Shown: positions 51,759 to 61,053 of the stretch, one piece after another
How the letters are laid out: each line of letters begins with the position of its first letter
Numbering within the stretch: the first letter of the stretch is position 1
Assembly: GCA_003343705.1 (NCBI GenBank)
Contig: QAKR01000026.1
Location: 1-64,000, forward strand
Direction of reading: 5' to 3'
Source of the DNA: Clostridiales bacterium
GTDB taxonomy: Bacteria; Bacillota; Clostridia; Oscillospirales; UBA644
DNA: 64,000 bases
The notes under the pieces: model-generated
The model's input: only the letters and a program-made list of their open reading frames with translations
The model's database searches: none
Told to the model about the DNA's origin: nothing
Translations under genes and position numbers: made by a program

Positions 51759-53216
51759 GTGAAAATTGAACGCATAAAGGTTATTTTGGAAGAGTCCGGT
51801 CTTTTAGTCTCTTTCCCTGATGAGTTTTTGTCGGAAATTAAAAATATTTCATGTAATTCAAAAAAATGCGGTGAAAACACCTTGTTTTTTGTCAAAGGGG
51901 TAAACTTTAAAAAAGAGTATTTGGATGAAGCAATTAAAAACGGTGCTGTTGTGTATGTGGGTGAAAATGACCTTGGTGCGGATATCCCTTTTATTAAGGT
52001 TTCTTCAGTGCGCCCGGCAATGCCGATAGTTGCGAGAGAGTTTTACAGTTTTCCTTATTTAAAATATAAGCTTGCCGGAATAACCGGGACAAAAGGTAAA
52101 ACAACTGTAACCTATATGCTTAAAAATATATTTGATGAATATTTTAATAAAGACAGGGTTGCAATAATTTCAACAAATGAAGCTATATGCGGTGAAAATA
52201 AATACCAAAAAAGCGGGACTACTCCGGAAGCTTTGGAGCTTTACTCCATTTTAAATGAATTTGCTAAGCGGGATGCAGAAGCAGCTTGTATGGAAGTTTC
52301 ATCACAAGGGCTTTGGTATAATCGTACTGACGGTATTGATTTTTTTGTAGGTGCTTTTCTTAATCTTGCACCGGATCATATAAGTCCGACAGAACATAAA
52401 AGCTTTGATGAGTATAAAGAAGCCAAAAAACGCCTTCTTCAACAAAGTCGGTATGGAGTTGTAAACATTGATGACAAATATGCGGATGAAGTCATGTCAG
52501 CTGCAACGTGCGAAAAGATTTATACTATTTCGGCAGAGAAAAACGCGGACTTTCAAGCTAAAGATATTATTTTGACTAAAAGCGGCGTTAGTTTTCGTGT
52601 TGTAGGCAAGTATATAAATAATGAAATATTTGAGATACGTATTCCGGGAAGTTTTAACGTAAACAATGCGCTTGTGGCAATGGCATGTGCGTATGTTTGC
52701 GGATGCGATATTCAAAGCATCAAGACAGGATTGTTGAAAACCGAGATTGACGGACGTATGGATGTTTATGAGAAAAACGGAATAACGGTTGTTGTTGATT
52801 ATGCTCACAACGGGCTTAGTATAGAAGCTGTTTTGGAATATTTGAAAAAGTTTTATCCTAACTCAAAAATAACATGTCTTTTCGGTTGTCCCGGTAATAA
52901 AGCGTATGATCGCCGAACAGAGATTCCTCAGAGTATAGCAAAGTATGCAGATTTTGCTGTGATAACTTCAGATGACCCCGAGGATGAAGAGCCTGGAGCA
53001 ATAATGAATGAGGTTGAAGTCGAATTAAAGAAAACAAAAATTCCATATGTTAAAATTGAAGATCGTGCACAAGCCGTTAAGTTTACCCTTACAAACGCAA
53101 ATAAGGGGGATGTGGTTTTACTTGCCGGAAAAGGACATGAAACAACGCAGAAGGTTCATGGCAAGCTTATTTATTATAAGGGCGATCTTCCATATGCAAA
53201 AGAAATTTTAGGTTAA
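51759..53216 (+). CDS. murE: UDP-N-acetylmuramyl-tripeptide synthetase (MurE type)
   Basis: MurE adds the third amino acid of the peptidoglycan stem peptide. The 485-residue Mur ligase has the ATP loop GITGTKGKTT near residue 107, ACMEVSSQGL near 180, the GRMDVYE site near 330 and DYAHNGLSIEAVLEYL near 347. At the specificity loop, where DAP ligases have DNPR and lysine ligases often DNPA, the sequence reads TSDDPEDEEP, so the amino acid added cannot be called. The start is a GTG at 51759 with GAGGCG upstream. Confidence 0.88.
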   Translation: MKIERIKVILEESGLLVSFPDEFLSEIKNISCNSKKCGENTLFFVKGVNFKKEYLDEAIKNGAVVYVGENDLGADIPFIKVSSVRPAMPIVAREFYSFPYLKYKLAGITGTKGKTTVTYMLKNIFDEYFNKDRVAIISTNEAICGENKYQKSGTTPEALELYSILNEFAKRDAEAACMEVSSQGLWYNRTDGIDFFVGAFLNLAPDHISPTEHKSFDEYKEAKKRLLQQSRYGVVNIDDKYADEVMSAATCEKIYTISAEKNADFQAKDIILTKSGVSFRVVGKYINNEIFEIRIPGSFNVNNALVAMACAYVCGCDIQSIKTGLLKTEIDGRMDVYEKNGITVVVDYAHNGLSIEAVLEYLKKFYPNSKITCLFGCPGNKAYDRRTEIPQSIAKYADFAVITSDDPEDEEPGAIMNEVEVELKKTKIPYVKIEDRAQAVKFTLTNANKGDVVLLAGKGHETTQKVHGKLIYYKGDLPYAKEILG

Positions 53217-53287
53217 TTTAATTAAAAGCAATTATGAAAGGGTTGCGGATATATAGTTAAGTCTTTTTTAATAAGATATTGTTCCGC

Positions 53288-54517
53288 ATGGTAAAAAAGT
53301 TGAAATATTTAGTTTTATTAATTGATGGTGCTGCAGACGAGCCTTGTGTAGAACTCGGAGGCAAAACGCCTATAGAGGCAGCTAAAAAACCTACAATAGA
53401 TATGTTGGCAAAGAACGGAATAATTGGTATGGTTCGAGTTACTCCCGAAGGTTGTAAAGGCGGCAGTGATGTTGGTAACCTTACAGTTATGGGATATGAC
53501 CCGAGAAAATATCTTACCGGTCGAGCTCCCCTTGAAGCGGCTTCAATGGGTATAAAAATGGAAAGCACAGATTTGGCTTTGCGTGCAAATCTTGTTACGG
53601 TTTCGGACGAGCCTGAATATGAAGATAAAACAATGGTCGATTATAGTGCCGGAGAAATATCAACAGAAGAAGCATCTGTACTTATAAATGCAGTAAATGA
53701 TGCATTTAAAAGCGACTTTTGCGAATTTTACCCGGGAATAAGTTATCGTCATTGTCTGGTTTTACATAACGCAAAAGAAGACATGTCGTTTACTCCTCCT
53801 CATATGTTTACGGGAAAACCTGTTAAAGGCAAGCTCCCTGAAGGCGATTACTCTGACGTGTTGCTTGATATGATGAAAAAAAGTTATAATATACTATCTG
53901 CTCACCCAATAAATATAAAACGTATTGCAGAAGGTAAAAATCCTGCAAATTCTATATGGTTATGGGGACAAGGCAGGCCTATGAGCTTACCTTTGTTCAA
54001 AGAAAAGCATGGAATATCCGGTGCAGCTGTTACAGCAGTCGACTTGATTAAAGGTATTGCAAAAAGCGCAGAAATGGCTGTTTATGAAGTAGAAGGTGCC
54101 ACCGGAAATTTGCATACCAACTTTAAAGGTAAATCAGAAGCAGCAAGAACAGCTTTTGCTGACGGAATAGATTTAGTTTATTTACATCTCGAAGCTCCGG
54201 ATGAGTGCGGACACCAGGGTGATGTTGAGGGGAAAGTAAAGTCCCTTGAAATTATTGACGAGGTTGTTTTAAAGCCTATAGTTAAAGATCTTGAAAAAAG
54301 TGGAGAGCCTTTTGCTGTCTTGATAACCCCTGATCACCCCACGCCGCTATCAACCAGAGGTCATTCATCAGCCGATGTACCGTTTGCCCTTTATTATAGT
54401 GATGAAAAAACGTTAAATGGTATTTCATACTGTGAAAAAAGTGCTGAAAAAAGCGGTGTTTATATTGAGAATGGATATGATTTAATAGATAAGATGATAA
54501 GCCGTACAATAAGATAA
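53288..54517 (+). CDS. Cofactor-independent phosphoglycerate mutase, archaeal ApgM type
   Basis: A 409-residue alkaline-phosphatase-superfamily enzyme interconverting 3- and 2-phosphoglycerate. Metal and catalytic residues: LIDGAADEP near residue 10, GGSDVGNLTVMGYDP with the phosphorylated Ser near 60, HLEAPDECGHQGD near 300 and TPDHPTPLSTRGHS near 347. This ApgM branch is distinct from GpmI; some close relatives have been proposed as homoserine kinases. The ATG at 53288 gives the canonical start; a TTG at 53279 is possible and neither has a strong ribosome site. A terminator follows. Confidence 0.87.
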   Translation: MVKKLKYLVLLIDGAADEPCVELGGKTPIEAAKKPTIDMLAKNGIIGMVRVTPEGCKGGSDVGNLTVMGYDPRKYLTGRAPLEAASMGIKMESTDLALRANLVTVSDEPEYEDKTMVDYSAGEISTEEASVLINAVNDAFKSDFCEFYPGISYRHCLVLHNAKEDMSFTPPHMFTGKPVKGKLPEGDYSDVLLDMMKKSYNILSAHPINIKRIAEGKNPANSIWLWGQGRPMSLPLFKEKHGISGAAVTAVDLIKGIAKSAEMAVYEVEGATGNLHTNFKGKSEAARTAFADGIDLVYLHLEAPDECGHQGDVEGKVKSLEIIDEVVLKPIVKDLEKSGEPFAVLITPDHPTPLSTRGHSSADVPFALYYSDEKTLNGISYCEKSAEKSGVYIENGYDLIDKMISRTIR

Positions 54518-54553
54518 TTGTTTGGTTGCTATATTTAAAAAATTATATAAAAA

Positions 54554-54585
54554 ATAAATGTTGGGGAAAAAACCCCAACATTTAT
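54554..54585. terminator. Convergent bidirectional terminator
   Basis: A 13-bp perfect stem ATAAATGTTGGGG / CCCCAACATTTAT with a 6-A loop. It lies between convergent phosphoglycerate mutase (plus) and AraC regulator (minus) genes. Confidence 0.9.
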
Positions 54586-54656
54586 TATATAACCAAATTA
54601 ATATTAATACTGTTTTCCATTCTTATGTTTCGTTATAAAATAATTATAAATTGAGT

Positions 54657-55541
54657 TTATAACGGCTGACGCCATTCACTTGGTTTTTTGCCTGTTGTTT
54701 GTCTAAAAGCTTTATAAAATCCTGTATGAGTTGAATAACCTACTAAATAAGCGATTTCTTCTATTGTCAAGTTTTTATTTTTCAAAAGCTGTTTCGCTTC
54801 TTCTATTCGCATATTTGTTATACGCTGGTAAAAAGTTTGACCATAGGTTTTTTTTATTATACGCCCAAGCTGTTTTGTGCTTAAAAACATAACCTGAGAC
54901 ATTTGTTCCAGTGTTATATTTTCACGAAAGTGTTCACGCATATATGCATCAATTATAAACGGACGCATATTTGTGTTTTTATATTTAATCATTGTTTCAG
55001 GGGAAAGTTCCTTATCCACCGGATGAGTATTGGAAATAAACGACAGTGAATCATAAAGATTGAAAATAAGATGGGAAAAACATACCTTTATACGAAACAG
55101 AACAGCAAGGTTTTTTTCTTTAAACGTTCTTCTTATTTCTTGAGTTATACTGGTCAGTTCTGATTGGTTTTTTAACTGTAAACAATAGAGGCTTTTAAAG
55201 AATTCTGAAAAGGGTGTATACACATCTTCGTTTGGTTCTTTCTGATTTTTATTAAAAGTGAAAATTACAGAAAAACATTCAGCATCATTTTCCGGTGCAT
55301 ACCTATGTTCTGTTTCCGGCGGTAAAATTAAAGCATCTTTTGGCGCAAGGTTATAAACCTTGTCATGTGTCTGGACAAAAACTTGTTTACCGTCTGCAAC
55401 ATATAAAGTAAAATATGAATGTTTATGAAAAGATGATATTTCGTTTACAACATTATTTTTATCCATTCCATGTAAAATAAATGTTATGCGGATATTTTCA
55501 ATGTCTATATCAAATTGGGAAAAAGTTTCTTCATTATTCAT
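54657..55541 (-). CDS. AraC family transcriptional regulator
   Basis: A 294-residue regulator. The N-terminal cupin-like sensing domain has FHKHSYFTLYVADGKQ near residue 33 and LILPPETEHRYAP near 72. The C-terminal double helix-turn-helix has ITLEQMSQVMFLSTKQLGRIIKKTYGQTFYQRITNMRIEEAKQLL and ends EEIAYLVGYSTHTGFYKAFRQTTGKKPSEWR. Such proteins usually sense sugars; the target is unknown. It follows ruvB by 15 nt, so it is likely transcribed with the ruv genes. Confidence 0.93.
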   Translation of the reverse strand: MNNEETFSQFDIDIENIRITFILHGMDKNNVVNEISSFHKHSYFTLYVADGKQVFVQTHDKVYNLAPKDALILPPETEHRYAPENDAECFSVIFTFNKNQKEPNEDVYTPFSEFFKSLYCLQLKNQSELTSITQEIRRTFKEKNLAVLFRIKVCFSHLIFNLYDSLSFISNTHPVDKELSPETMIKYKNTNMRPFIIDAYMREHFRENITLEQMSQVMFLSTKQLGRIIKKTYGQTFYQRITNMRIEEAKQLLKNKNLTIEEIAYLVGYSTHTGFYKAFRQTTGKKPSEWRQPL

Positions 55542-55556
55542 TTTTATTGTCCTGTT

Positions 55557-56576
55557 TTATATTAAGGTTTGTGAAGGTAGCGCAATTCCCAGATGCTTAT
55601 AAGCCGCAGATGTTGCGCAACGGCCGCGAGGAGTGCGATTAATAAACCCTATTTGCATAAGATAAGGCTCGTATACATCCTCTATTGTTATAGCTTCTTC
55701 ACCTATCATTGCAGCTAACGTTTCAAGCCCTACCGGCCCACCGTTGAAAGATCTGATCATAGCTTCAAGCATATGTCTGTCCACACTATCAAGCCCCAGT
55801 TCATCAACTTCTAATTTTTCAAGAGCCATAGAAGCTGTTTTTTTATCAATTTTCCCGTTACAAAGAACCTGTGCAAAATCACGCACACGACGCAAAAGGC
55901 GGTTTGCTACACGGGGTGTTCCTCGTGAGCGAGAGGCAATTTCTCCAGCCCCGTCTTCTGTAATTTTTATGTTTAAAATTCCTGCCGATCGCATTACTAT
56001 CTTAGAAAGTTCTTTATCTGAGTACATCTCAAGTCTGAAAAGCACCCCAAAGCGGTCACGAAACGGAGAAGCAAGCTGTCCTGAACGGGTTGTTGCCCCG
56101 ATAAGCGTAAAATGCGGTAAGTTAAACCTAATCGACCGTGCAGAAGGCCCTTTACCAAGAATTATATCAAATTCGTAGTCTTCCATTGCCGGGTAAAGAA
56201 TTTCCGAAACAGTTCTTGAAAGCCGGTGAATTTCATCAATAAAAAGAATATCACCTTTTTGTAAATTTGTAAGTAAAGCTACAACATCCCCGGATTTTTC
56301 AAGTGCAGGGCCTGAAGTTACACGGATTGAAACTCCCATCTCCGCTGCAATTATATAAGCAAGTGTTGTTTTACCAAGCCCGGGAGGGCCATAAAGCAAC
56401 ACATGGTCAAGAGCTTCTTCGCGTTCTTTTGCTGCGCGCATATATATATCAAGATTTTCTTTAACTTTTTCCTGGCCAACATATTCTTCAAGTTTATGCG
56501 GGCGCAACGAAGCTTCTGTTTCGTCTTCTGTTTTCATAGCCCTTGCAGACAAAAGTCTTTCGTCAAATTCTTCCAT
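55557..56576 (-). CDS. ruvB: Holliday junction branch-migration helicase RuvB
   Basis: The AAA+ motor that, with RuvA, drives branch migration. The 339-residue protein has [19 protein letters not shown] near residue 25, Walker [13 protein letters not shown] near 62, Walker [14 protein letters not shown] near 112 and the C-terminal winged helix with [23 protein letters not shown] precedes the ATG by 7 nt. It follows ruvA by 12 nt. Confidence 0.97.
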   Translation of the reverse strand: MEEFDERLLSARAMKTEDETEASLRPHKLEEYVGQEKVKENLDIYMRAAKEREEALDHVLLYGPPGLGKTTLAYIIAAEMGVSIRVTSGPALEKSGDVVALLTNLQKGDILFIDEIHRLSRTVSEILYPAMEDYEFDIILGKGPSARSIRFNLPHFTLIGATTRSGQLASPFRDRFGVLFRLEMYSDKELSKIVMRSAGILNIKITEDGAGEIASRSRGTPRVANRLLRRVRDFAQVLCNGKIDKKTASMALEKLEVDELGLDSVDRHMLEAMIRSFNGGPVGLETLAAMIGEEAITIEDVYEPYLMQIGFINRTPRGRCATSAAYKHLGIALPSQTLI

Positions 56577-56588
56577 GACGATGCCCCC

Positions 56589-57170
56589 TTATACTTTAGA
56601 AATGAATTTCAGTGCTTGTTTTACAATGTCTTGCGAATTATCGGCAGAACATTGGCAAACAGCTTTTTTTGCTGCTTGACGTTGATATCCCAGTTGAACA
56701 AGAATTTCGACGGCATCAATTGCTGCAGAACTTTCAGCCACAGCGCATGAATCTGCATCCGGTTGAAATCCGAGTTTTTGAATTGTCTTTTTTAAATCCA
56801 AACATATTCTTTCAGATTTTGCACCAACACCTGAAACTCGTTTGAAGGTTAAAAAGTCACCTAATAAAATGGCAGAAGATATTTCGTTTACCGTAAGCTC
56901 TGATAATATTGCAAGTGCAAGTTTGGGGCCTACTCCATTTACCGATGTGAGCATTAAAAACATATCGCGCTCGGCTGTATCGGAAAAACCGTAAAGATCG
57001 AGCGCGTCTTCTTTAACATTCAGATATGTGTATATCTTAACTTCTTCAAGCATGTATATTTTATTATATGTCATTTGTGAAACAGCACATTTATAGCCAA
57101 CTCCTCCGCAATCTATAACTGCAAGGTTTTTATCGGCATGTGCAAGTTTTCCGTGTAAATACTCGTACAT
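56589..57170 (-). CDS. ruvA: Holliday junction DNA-binding protein RuvA
   Basis: RuvA grips the four-way junction for RuvB. The 193-residue protein starts MYEYLHGKLAHADKNLAVIDCGGVGYKC, with the OB-fold, then the two helix-hairpin-helix motifs (MLTSVNGVGPKLALAILSEL near residue 75 and VSGVGAKSERICLDLK near 110) and the C-terminal RuvB-binding domain. The frame is open to 57263, but the ATG at 57170 fits the family and has AGAGGA 9 nt upstream. Confidence 0.95.
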   Translation of the reverse strand: MYEYLHGKLAHADKNLAVIDCGGVGYKCAVSQMTYNKIYMLEEVKIYTYLNVKEDALDLYGFSDTAERDMFLMLTSVNGVGPKLALAILSELTVNEISSAILLGDFLTFKRVSGVGAKSERICLDLKKTIQKLGFQPDADSCAVAESSAAIDAVEILVQLGYQRQAAKKAVCQCSADNSQDIVKQALKFISKV

Positions 57171-57204
57171 AAAAATAATCCTCTTTAATAAAATTGTTAT
57201 AGTT

Positions 57205-57678
57205 TTAAAAACGCATAGAATGAGCATGGCAAATCGCAACAGCCAGAGCATCTGCAGCATCATCTGGACGTGGAATTTTTTCTAAATTTAAAAGCATTTT
57301 TACCATTGCCATAACTTGTTGTTTTTCAGCTCTGCCATACCCTACAACTGCTTGCTTTACTTGTAAAGGTGTGTACTCATAACATTTTAGCCCCTTTTTA
57401 GCAGCTGCAAGAAGTAAAACCCCTCGACCGTGGGCAACCTGAATTCCGGTTTTTATATTTGTATTAAAAAACAGTTCCTCGAACGCAATAGTTTCTGGTT
57501 TATAAAACTCAATTACTTGTGTAAGCTCGTCGTAGAGCTGTAAGAGACGCTCTTCAAAAGGCGTTTTAGCAAGTGTTTGAATTGCCCCATAGTCGGAGCT
57601 TAAAAATTTATTTCCACAGTAATCAACTATTCCGTATCCAACGGTTGCAAACCCTGGGTCTATTCCTAAAATTCTCAT
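57205..57678 (-). CDS. ruvC: Crossover junction endonuclease RuvC
   Basis: Resolves Holliday junctions by paired nicks. The 157-residue protein has the acidic catalytic set: Asp7 in [13 protein letters not shown], Glu near 67 in IAFEELFF, and the Asp pair in [14 protein letters not shown] near 140. Length is typical. It is first of the ruvC-ruvA-ruvB series, 34 nt before ruvA. Confidence 0.95.
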   Translation of the reverse strand: MRILGIDPGFATVGYGIVDYCGNKFLSSDYGAIQTLAKTPFEERLLQLYDELTQVIEFYKPETIAFEELFFNTNIKTGIQVAHGRGVLLLAAAKKGLKCYEYTPLQVKQAVVGYGRAEKQQVMAMVKMLLNLEKIPRPDDAADALAVAICHAHSMRF

Positions 57679-57713
57679 ATGGACATACTATGTAGAATAA
57701 GAAACCAAGTTTC

Positions 57714-58154
57714 CTATTTTACCTCTCTTTGTATTCTTCTGTCGCTGTCACGTTTTGCAATACTGTCACGTTTATCGTAAAGTTTTTTACCTTTACAAAC
57801 ACCAATTTCCATTTTTACAAGGGAGTTTTTAAGATATATAGAAAGAGGCACAATTGTATAACCGTCTCGCATAATTGCAGACAGCAGTTTACGTATTTCT
57901 TTTTTATGCATTAAAAGACGTCTAGGTCTCAGCGGATCCCGATTAAAAATATTGCCCTTTTCGTATGGGCTTATATGCACGTTTTCAGCAAAAATCTCAC
58001 CTTTTGTTATTTGACAATAACTATCTTTTAAGTTTATCTGCCCTAAACGAATACTTTTAACTTCCGTTCCGAAAAGTTCAACGCCGGCCTCATATTTTTC
58101 TTCAACAAAATAATCATGATATGCCGCCCTATTCTGTGCAATTTGTTTGTTCAT
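57714..58154 (-). CDS. smpB: SsrA-binding protein SmpB
   Basis: The tmRNA partner in rescue of stalled ribosomes. The protein of about 146 residues has NRAAYHDYFVEEKYEAGVELFGTEVKSIR near the start, NINLKDSY-type core (INLKDSYCQI) and a C-terminal basic tail (DKRDSIAKRDSDRRIQREVK). The ATG at 58154 lies 11 nt after AAAGGA; the ATG at 58166 overlaps that site. No tmRNA gene was found next to it. Confidence 0.95.
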   Translation of the reverse strand: MNKQIAQNRAAYHDYFVEEKYEAGVELFGTEVKSIRLGQINLKDSYCQITKGEIFAENVHISPYEKGNIFNRDPLRPRRLLMHKKEIRKLLSAIMRDGYTIVPLSIYLKNSLVKMEIGVCKGKKLYDKRDSIAKRDSDRRIQREVK

Positions 58155-58213
58155 GTTTATGAACATCCTTTCTCAAGAACATCCTCCGAAGAGAGTGTTC
58201 ATGTCAAGCCAAA

Positions 58214-58849
58214 TTATGACTTGTCCTCTCTGTTTGCAAGATCATAACATAACAGCATTAAACTATCACCCATATGTACATTTTCAACAGCCGCACCTTC
58301 AATATCAAGTTCAACGCTTGCAAAGTTCCAAAATCCTCTTACCCCGTAGCTATAAAGAAGTTTTGACATTTCCTGTGTGATTGTTTTGGGAAGTGTTAGA
58401 ATAGCAATGTCCGGCAGATTCTCTTTACAGAAACCACTAAGCTCCTCAATGCTTTTTATTGTTAAATCCCCGCATTTTTTACCTATTTTTTCAGCGGCGC
58501 AATCAAAAAGACCTGTTAAAAATACGCCGCGCTTTTGAAATTTCATATTCTCTGCCAGAGCAGAGCCCATATTTCCCATACCTATTATAATTGCAGTATT
58601 ATGTCCGTCTGCCCCAAGAATTGATTTTATTTCACCCAATAATGCTTCAATGTTATATCCGTAACCCTGCTGACCGAACCCACCGAAACAATTTAAATCT
58701 TGCCTGATTTGCGATGCGGTTATCTTCATCATCTCACTTAATTCTTTTGAAGAAATTCGCGTAACTCCATGTTCGGAGAGCTCCGAAAGATATCGAAAAT
58801 ATCGCGGAAGGCGGCGAATTACGGATTGTGAAACAGTGTCCTTTTTCAT
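58214..58849 (-). CDS. rex: Redox-sensing transcriptional repressor Rex
   Basis: Rex binds DNA when NADH/NAD+ is low and leaves when NADH rises, controlling fermentation and respiration genes in Firmicutes. The 211-residue protein has an N-terminal winged helix (SVIRRLPRYFRYLSEL, RISSKELSEMMKITASQIRQDLNCFGGFGQQGYGY) and a Rossmann domain with IIIGMGNMGSALAENM near residue 90. The C-terminal dimer helix is present. It follows acn, and a Rex-type operator overlaps the acn promoter. Confidence 0.95.
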   Translation of the reverse strand: MKKDTVSQSVIRRLPRYFRYLSELSEHGVTRISSKELSEMMKITASQIRQDLNCFGGFGQQGYGYNIEALLGEIKSILGADGHNTAIIIGMGNMGSALAENMKFQKRGVFLTGLFDCAAEKIGKKCGDLTIKSIEELSGFCKENLPDIAILTLPKTITQEMSKLLYSYGVRGFWNFASVELDIEGAAVENVHMGDSLMLLCYDLANREDKS

Positions 58850-58875
58850 TTATTAAACATCCTTTCGCAGAGCTT

Positions 58876-58922
58876 GAAGGAATTATCCTTTCGTGCGTGC
58901 TACACGAAAAGATAATTCTTTT
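58876..58922 (-). repeat. Long inverted repeat between acn and rex
   Basis: A 16-bp inverted repeat, GAATTATCCTTTCGTG (58880-58895) against CACGAAAAGATAATTC (58903-58918), with a 7-nt loop. One position is a mismatch in plus-strand RNA but a G-U pair in minus-strand RNA, so it appears kept for the acn-rex transcript. The minus strand has no T run after it, so it is more likely a processing or stability hairpin than a terminator. Confidence 0.6.
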
Positions 58923-58931
58923 TATTTAAAA

Positions 58932-60860
58932 TCAACCCTGTTTTTTTGTGTAGTTAAGCAAGCCTCCTGCAGCAATGATTTCTGCATTGCGCTCGAAAAA
59001 TGTACGAGTCAGAGGTATCTTAACGTCTTTTGTTTTGTTATAAAGTGTTATAGGTTTATTTTCAAGAATATTTTTACGAATGTTTTCCAGTTCAAGTATA
59101 TCGCCCTCATCAATAAGGTCGTAATCATTTTCATTTTCAAATATTAATGGTAAAATTCCCGAATTAATAAGGTTTGCCATATGAATTCTTGCAAATGATT
59201 TTACAATAACGGCTTTAACACCCAGATAAAGCGGAACGAGAGCTGCATGCTCACGTGAAGAGCCTTGCCCATAGTTTTGACCTCCGATTATGATTCCTCC
59301 ACCCCATTCTTTTGCTCTTTCCGGGAATTTTTCATCACAGCGGATAAAGCAGAATTGTGAAAGATGAGGAATGTTAGAGCGGTAAGGCAGGATTTTTGCA
59401 CCAGCAGGCATAATATGGTCTGTTGTGATGTTATCTCCTACTTTTAAAAGTGCACGGGATTCTACCGTCTCGTCAAGGGGCTTGTTTATAGGAAACGGTT
59501 TTATATTGGGCCCACGTAGAACTTCTATAGAGCTTGAGTCTTCTGCAGGAGGGATAATCATATTATCGTTTATCAGGAATGATTTAGGCATTTCAACGCT
59601 CACACCGCTGGGCATATATTCACACGGGTCTGTCATTATGCCGGTTATAGCACTGACAGCCGCTGTTTCCGGGCTGACAAGATATATTTGGGCATCAGCA
59701 GTTCCGCTTCTTCCTTCAAAGTTACGGTTAAATGTTCTTAAGGAAATCCCTTCGCTGTTAGGTGCTTGCCCCATACCAATACATGGGCCGCATGCACATT
59801 CAAGAACTCTTGCTCCTGCGTCAATAATGTCTGCTAATGCTCCGTTTTGGGCAAGCATATTAAATACTTGTTTTGATCCCGGTGAGATTGTAAGACTCAC
59901 ATTCTCATTAACAGTTTTCCCTTTTAATATCTTTGCTACTTTCATCATATCAGTGTAGGATGAGTTTGTGCAAGAACCAATGCAAACCTGATTGATTTTC
60001 ATGCCTGCAAGAGATTCAACGGATTTAATATTATCCGGCATATGAGGACAAGCTGCTAATGGTTTCAATTCGTTAAGATTTATAGTTATCTCTTCGTCGT
60101 ATACAGCATCTTCATCTGCTTTTATTTCAATAAAATCTTCTTCTCTGTTTTGTGCTTTTAAAAATTCTTTTGTTGTTTCATCTGAAGGAAATACGCTTGT
60201 TGTTGCACCAAGTTCTGCTCCCATGTTTGTAATAGTTGCGCGTTCAGGGACAGAAAGTGTTTTTACGCCCTCTCCGGTATATTCAATTATTTTGCCTACG
60301 CCGCCTTTGACGCTTAATATTTCGAGTACTTTAAGAATAATATCCTTAGCCGAAACCATAGGCGCAAGCTTTCCAGTAAGGTTTACACGAACAACTTTTG
60401 GCATAGTAAGATAAAAAGCTCCTCCGCCCATTGCAACAGCTACGTCAAGGCCGCCTACACCAATGGCCAGCATACCGATACCACCACCTGTGGGAGTATG
60501 GCTGTCACTGCCTAAAAGTGTTTTTCCGGGTTTGCCGAAACGTTCGAGATGAACCTGGTGACAGATTCCGTTACCGGGGCGTGAAACATATATTCCGTGT
60601 TTTTGACAGACTGTTTGTATGTATTGATGGTCATCTGCATTTTCAAAACCACTCTGTAAAGTATTGTGGTCTATATATGCAACGCTTCTTTCTGTTTTAA
60701 CCTTGTCAACGCCCATTACTTCAAACTGAAGATATGCGACGGTTCCTGTTGCGTCCTGTGTAAGAGTCTGGTCAACTTTTATTGATATTTCCGTTCCGGC
60801 AATCATTTCCCCTGAAACTAAGTGGGATTTTATCAACTTTTGTGCAATATTAAAGCCCAT
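58932..60860 (-). CDS. acn: Aconitate hydratase
   Basis: A 4Fe-4S enzyme interconverting citrate and isocitrate. The 642-residue protein is the compact aconitase type found in anaerobes: LLGSDSHTPTGGGIGMLAIGVGGLDVA near residue 116, cluster cysteines in CIGSCTNSSYTD near 294 and CACGPCIGMGQAPNS near 357, and the swivel domain with GQNYGQGSSREHAALVPLYLG near 535. A perfect consensus promoter lies about 150 nt upstream and carries a Rex-type operator. rex lies 82 nt downstream. Relatives of the 3-isopropylmalate dehydratase family are shorter and split, so aconitase is preferred. Confidence 0.92.
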   Translation of the reverse strand: MGFNIAQKLIKSHLVSGEMIAGTEISIKVDQTLTQDATGTVAYLQFEVMGVDKVKTERSVAYIDHNTLQSGFENADDHQYIQTVCQKHGIYVSRPGNGICHQVHLERFGKPGKTLLGSDSHTPTGGGIGMLAIGVGGLDVAVAMGGGAFYLTMPKVVRVNLTGKLAPMVSAKDIILKVLEILSVKGGVGKIIEYTGEGVKTLSVPERATITNMGAELGATTSVFPSDETTKEFLKAQNREEDFIEIKADEDAVYDEEITINLNELKPLAACPHMPDNIKSVESLAGMKINQVCIGSCTNSSYTDMMKVAKILKGKTVNENVSLTISPGSKQVFNMLAQNGALADIIDAGARVLECACGPCIGMGQAPNSEGISLRTFNRNFEGRSGTADAQIYLVSPETAAVSAITGIMTDPCEYMPSGVSVEMPKSFLINDNMIIPPAEDSSSIEVLRGPNIKPFPINKPLDETVESRALLKVGDNITTDHIMPAGAKILPYRSNIPHLSQFCFIRCDEKFPERAKEWGGGIIIGGQNYGQGSSREHAALVPLYLGVKAVIVKSFARIHMANLINSGILPLIFENENDYDLIDEGDILELENIRKNILENKPITLYNKTKDVKIPLTRTFFERNAEIIAAGGLLNYTKKQG

Positions 60861-61008
60861 TATCTTTCTCCTTATAACTAGTATTCCTACATAATGTATA
60901 ATAACCTCTAATCATTTATTTTAAACAGTAGTTCTATTCGTTTTCGGTTTAAAACTTAATGAAGATAAGATATATACAGTCATTATAGTAGATTCTTATA
61001 TAGTATAT

Positions 61009-61037
61009 ATTATATAACAAAAAGGACACTTTGTCAA
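61009..61037 (-). promoter_or_regulatory. Perfect consensus sigma-A promoter of acn-rex
   Basis: On the minus strand, TTGACA, a 17-nt spacer and TATAAT. Its -35 box lies inside the left half of the Rex-type operator. Confidence 0.88.
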
Positions 61038-61048
61038 CCTTTTAACAA
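61031..61048. promoter_or_regulatory. Candidate Rex operator
   Basis: TTGTCAACCTTTTAACAA matches the clostridial Rex consensus TTGTTAANNNNTTAACAA with one mismatch. It covers the -35 box of the acn promoter and ends 5 nt before the -35 box of the divergent oxidoreductase promoter. Confidence 0.75.
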
Positions 61049-61053
61049 AATTG

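Noticed and set aside
55008..55016. TTATCCACC as a DnaA box
   Set aside because: It lies inside the AraC coding sequence as a single isolated near-match.
57171..57263. 31-residue N-terminal extension of RuvA
   Set aside because: It overlaps the ruvC end in another frame, and the ATG at 57170 with a good ribosome site matches the family start.
57679..57713. tmRNA gene next to smpB
   Set aside because: The gaps on either side of smpB are far too short for the RNA, and no tRNA-like ends were seen.
59245..59265. CTCACGTGAAG as a third parS
   Set aside because: Only the central TCACGTGA matches; the flanking TGTT/AACA arms are missing.
59425..59958. 177-residue plus-strand open frame
   Set aside because: It is a shadow of the aconitase gene on the opposite strand.
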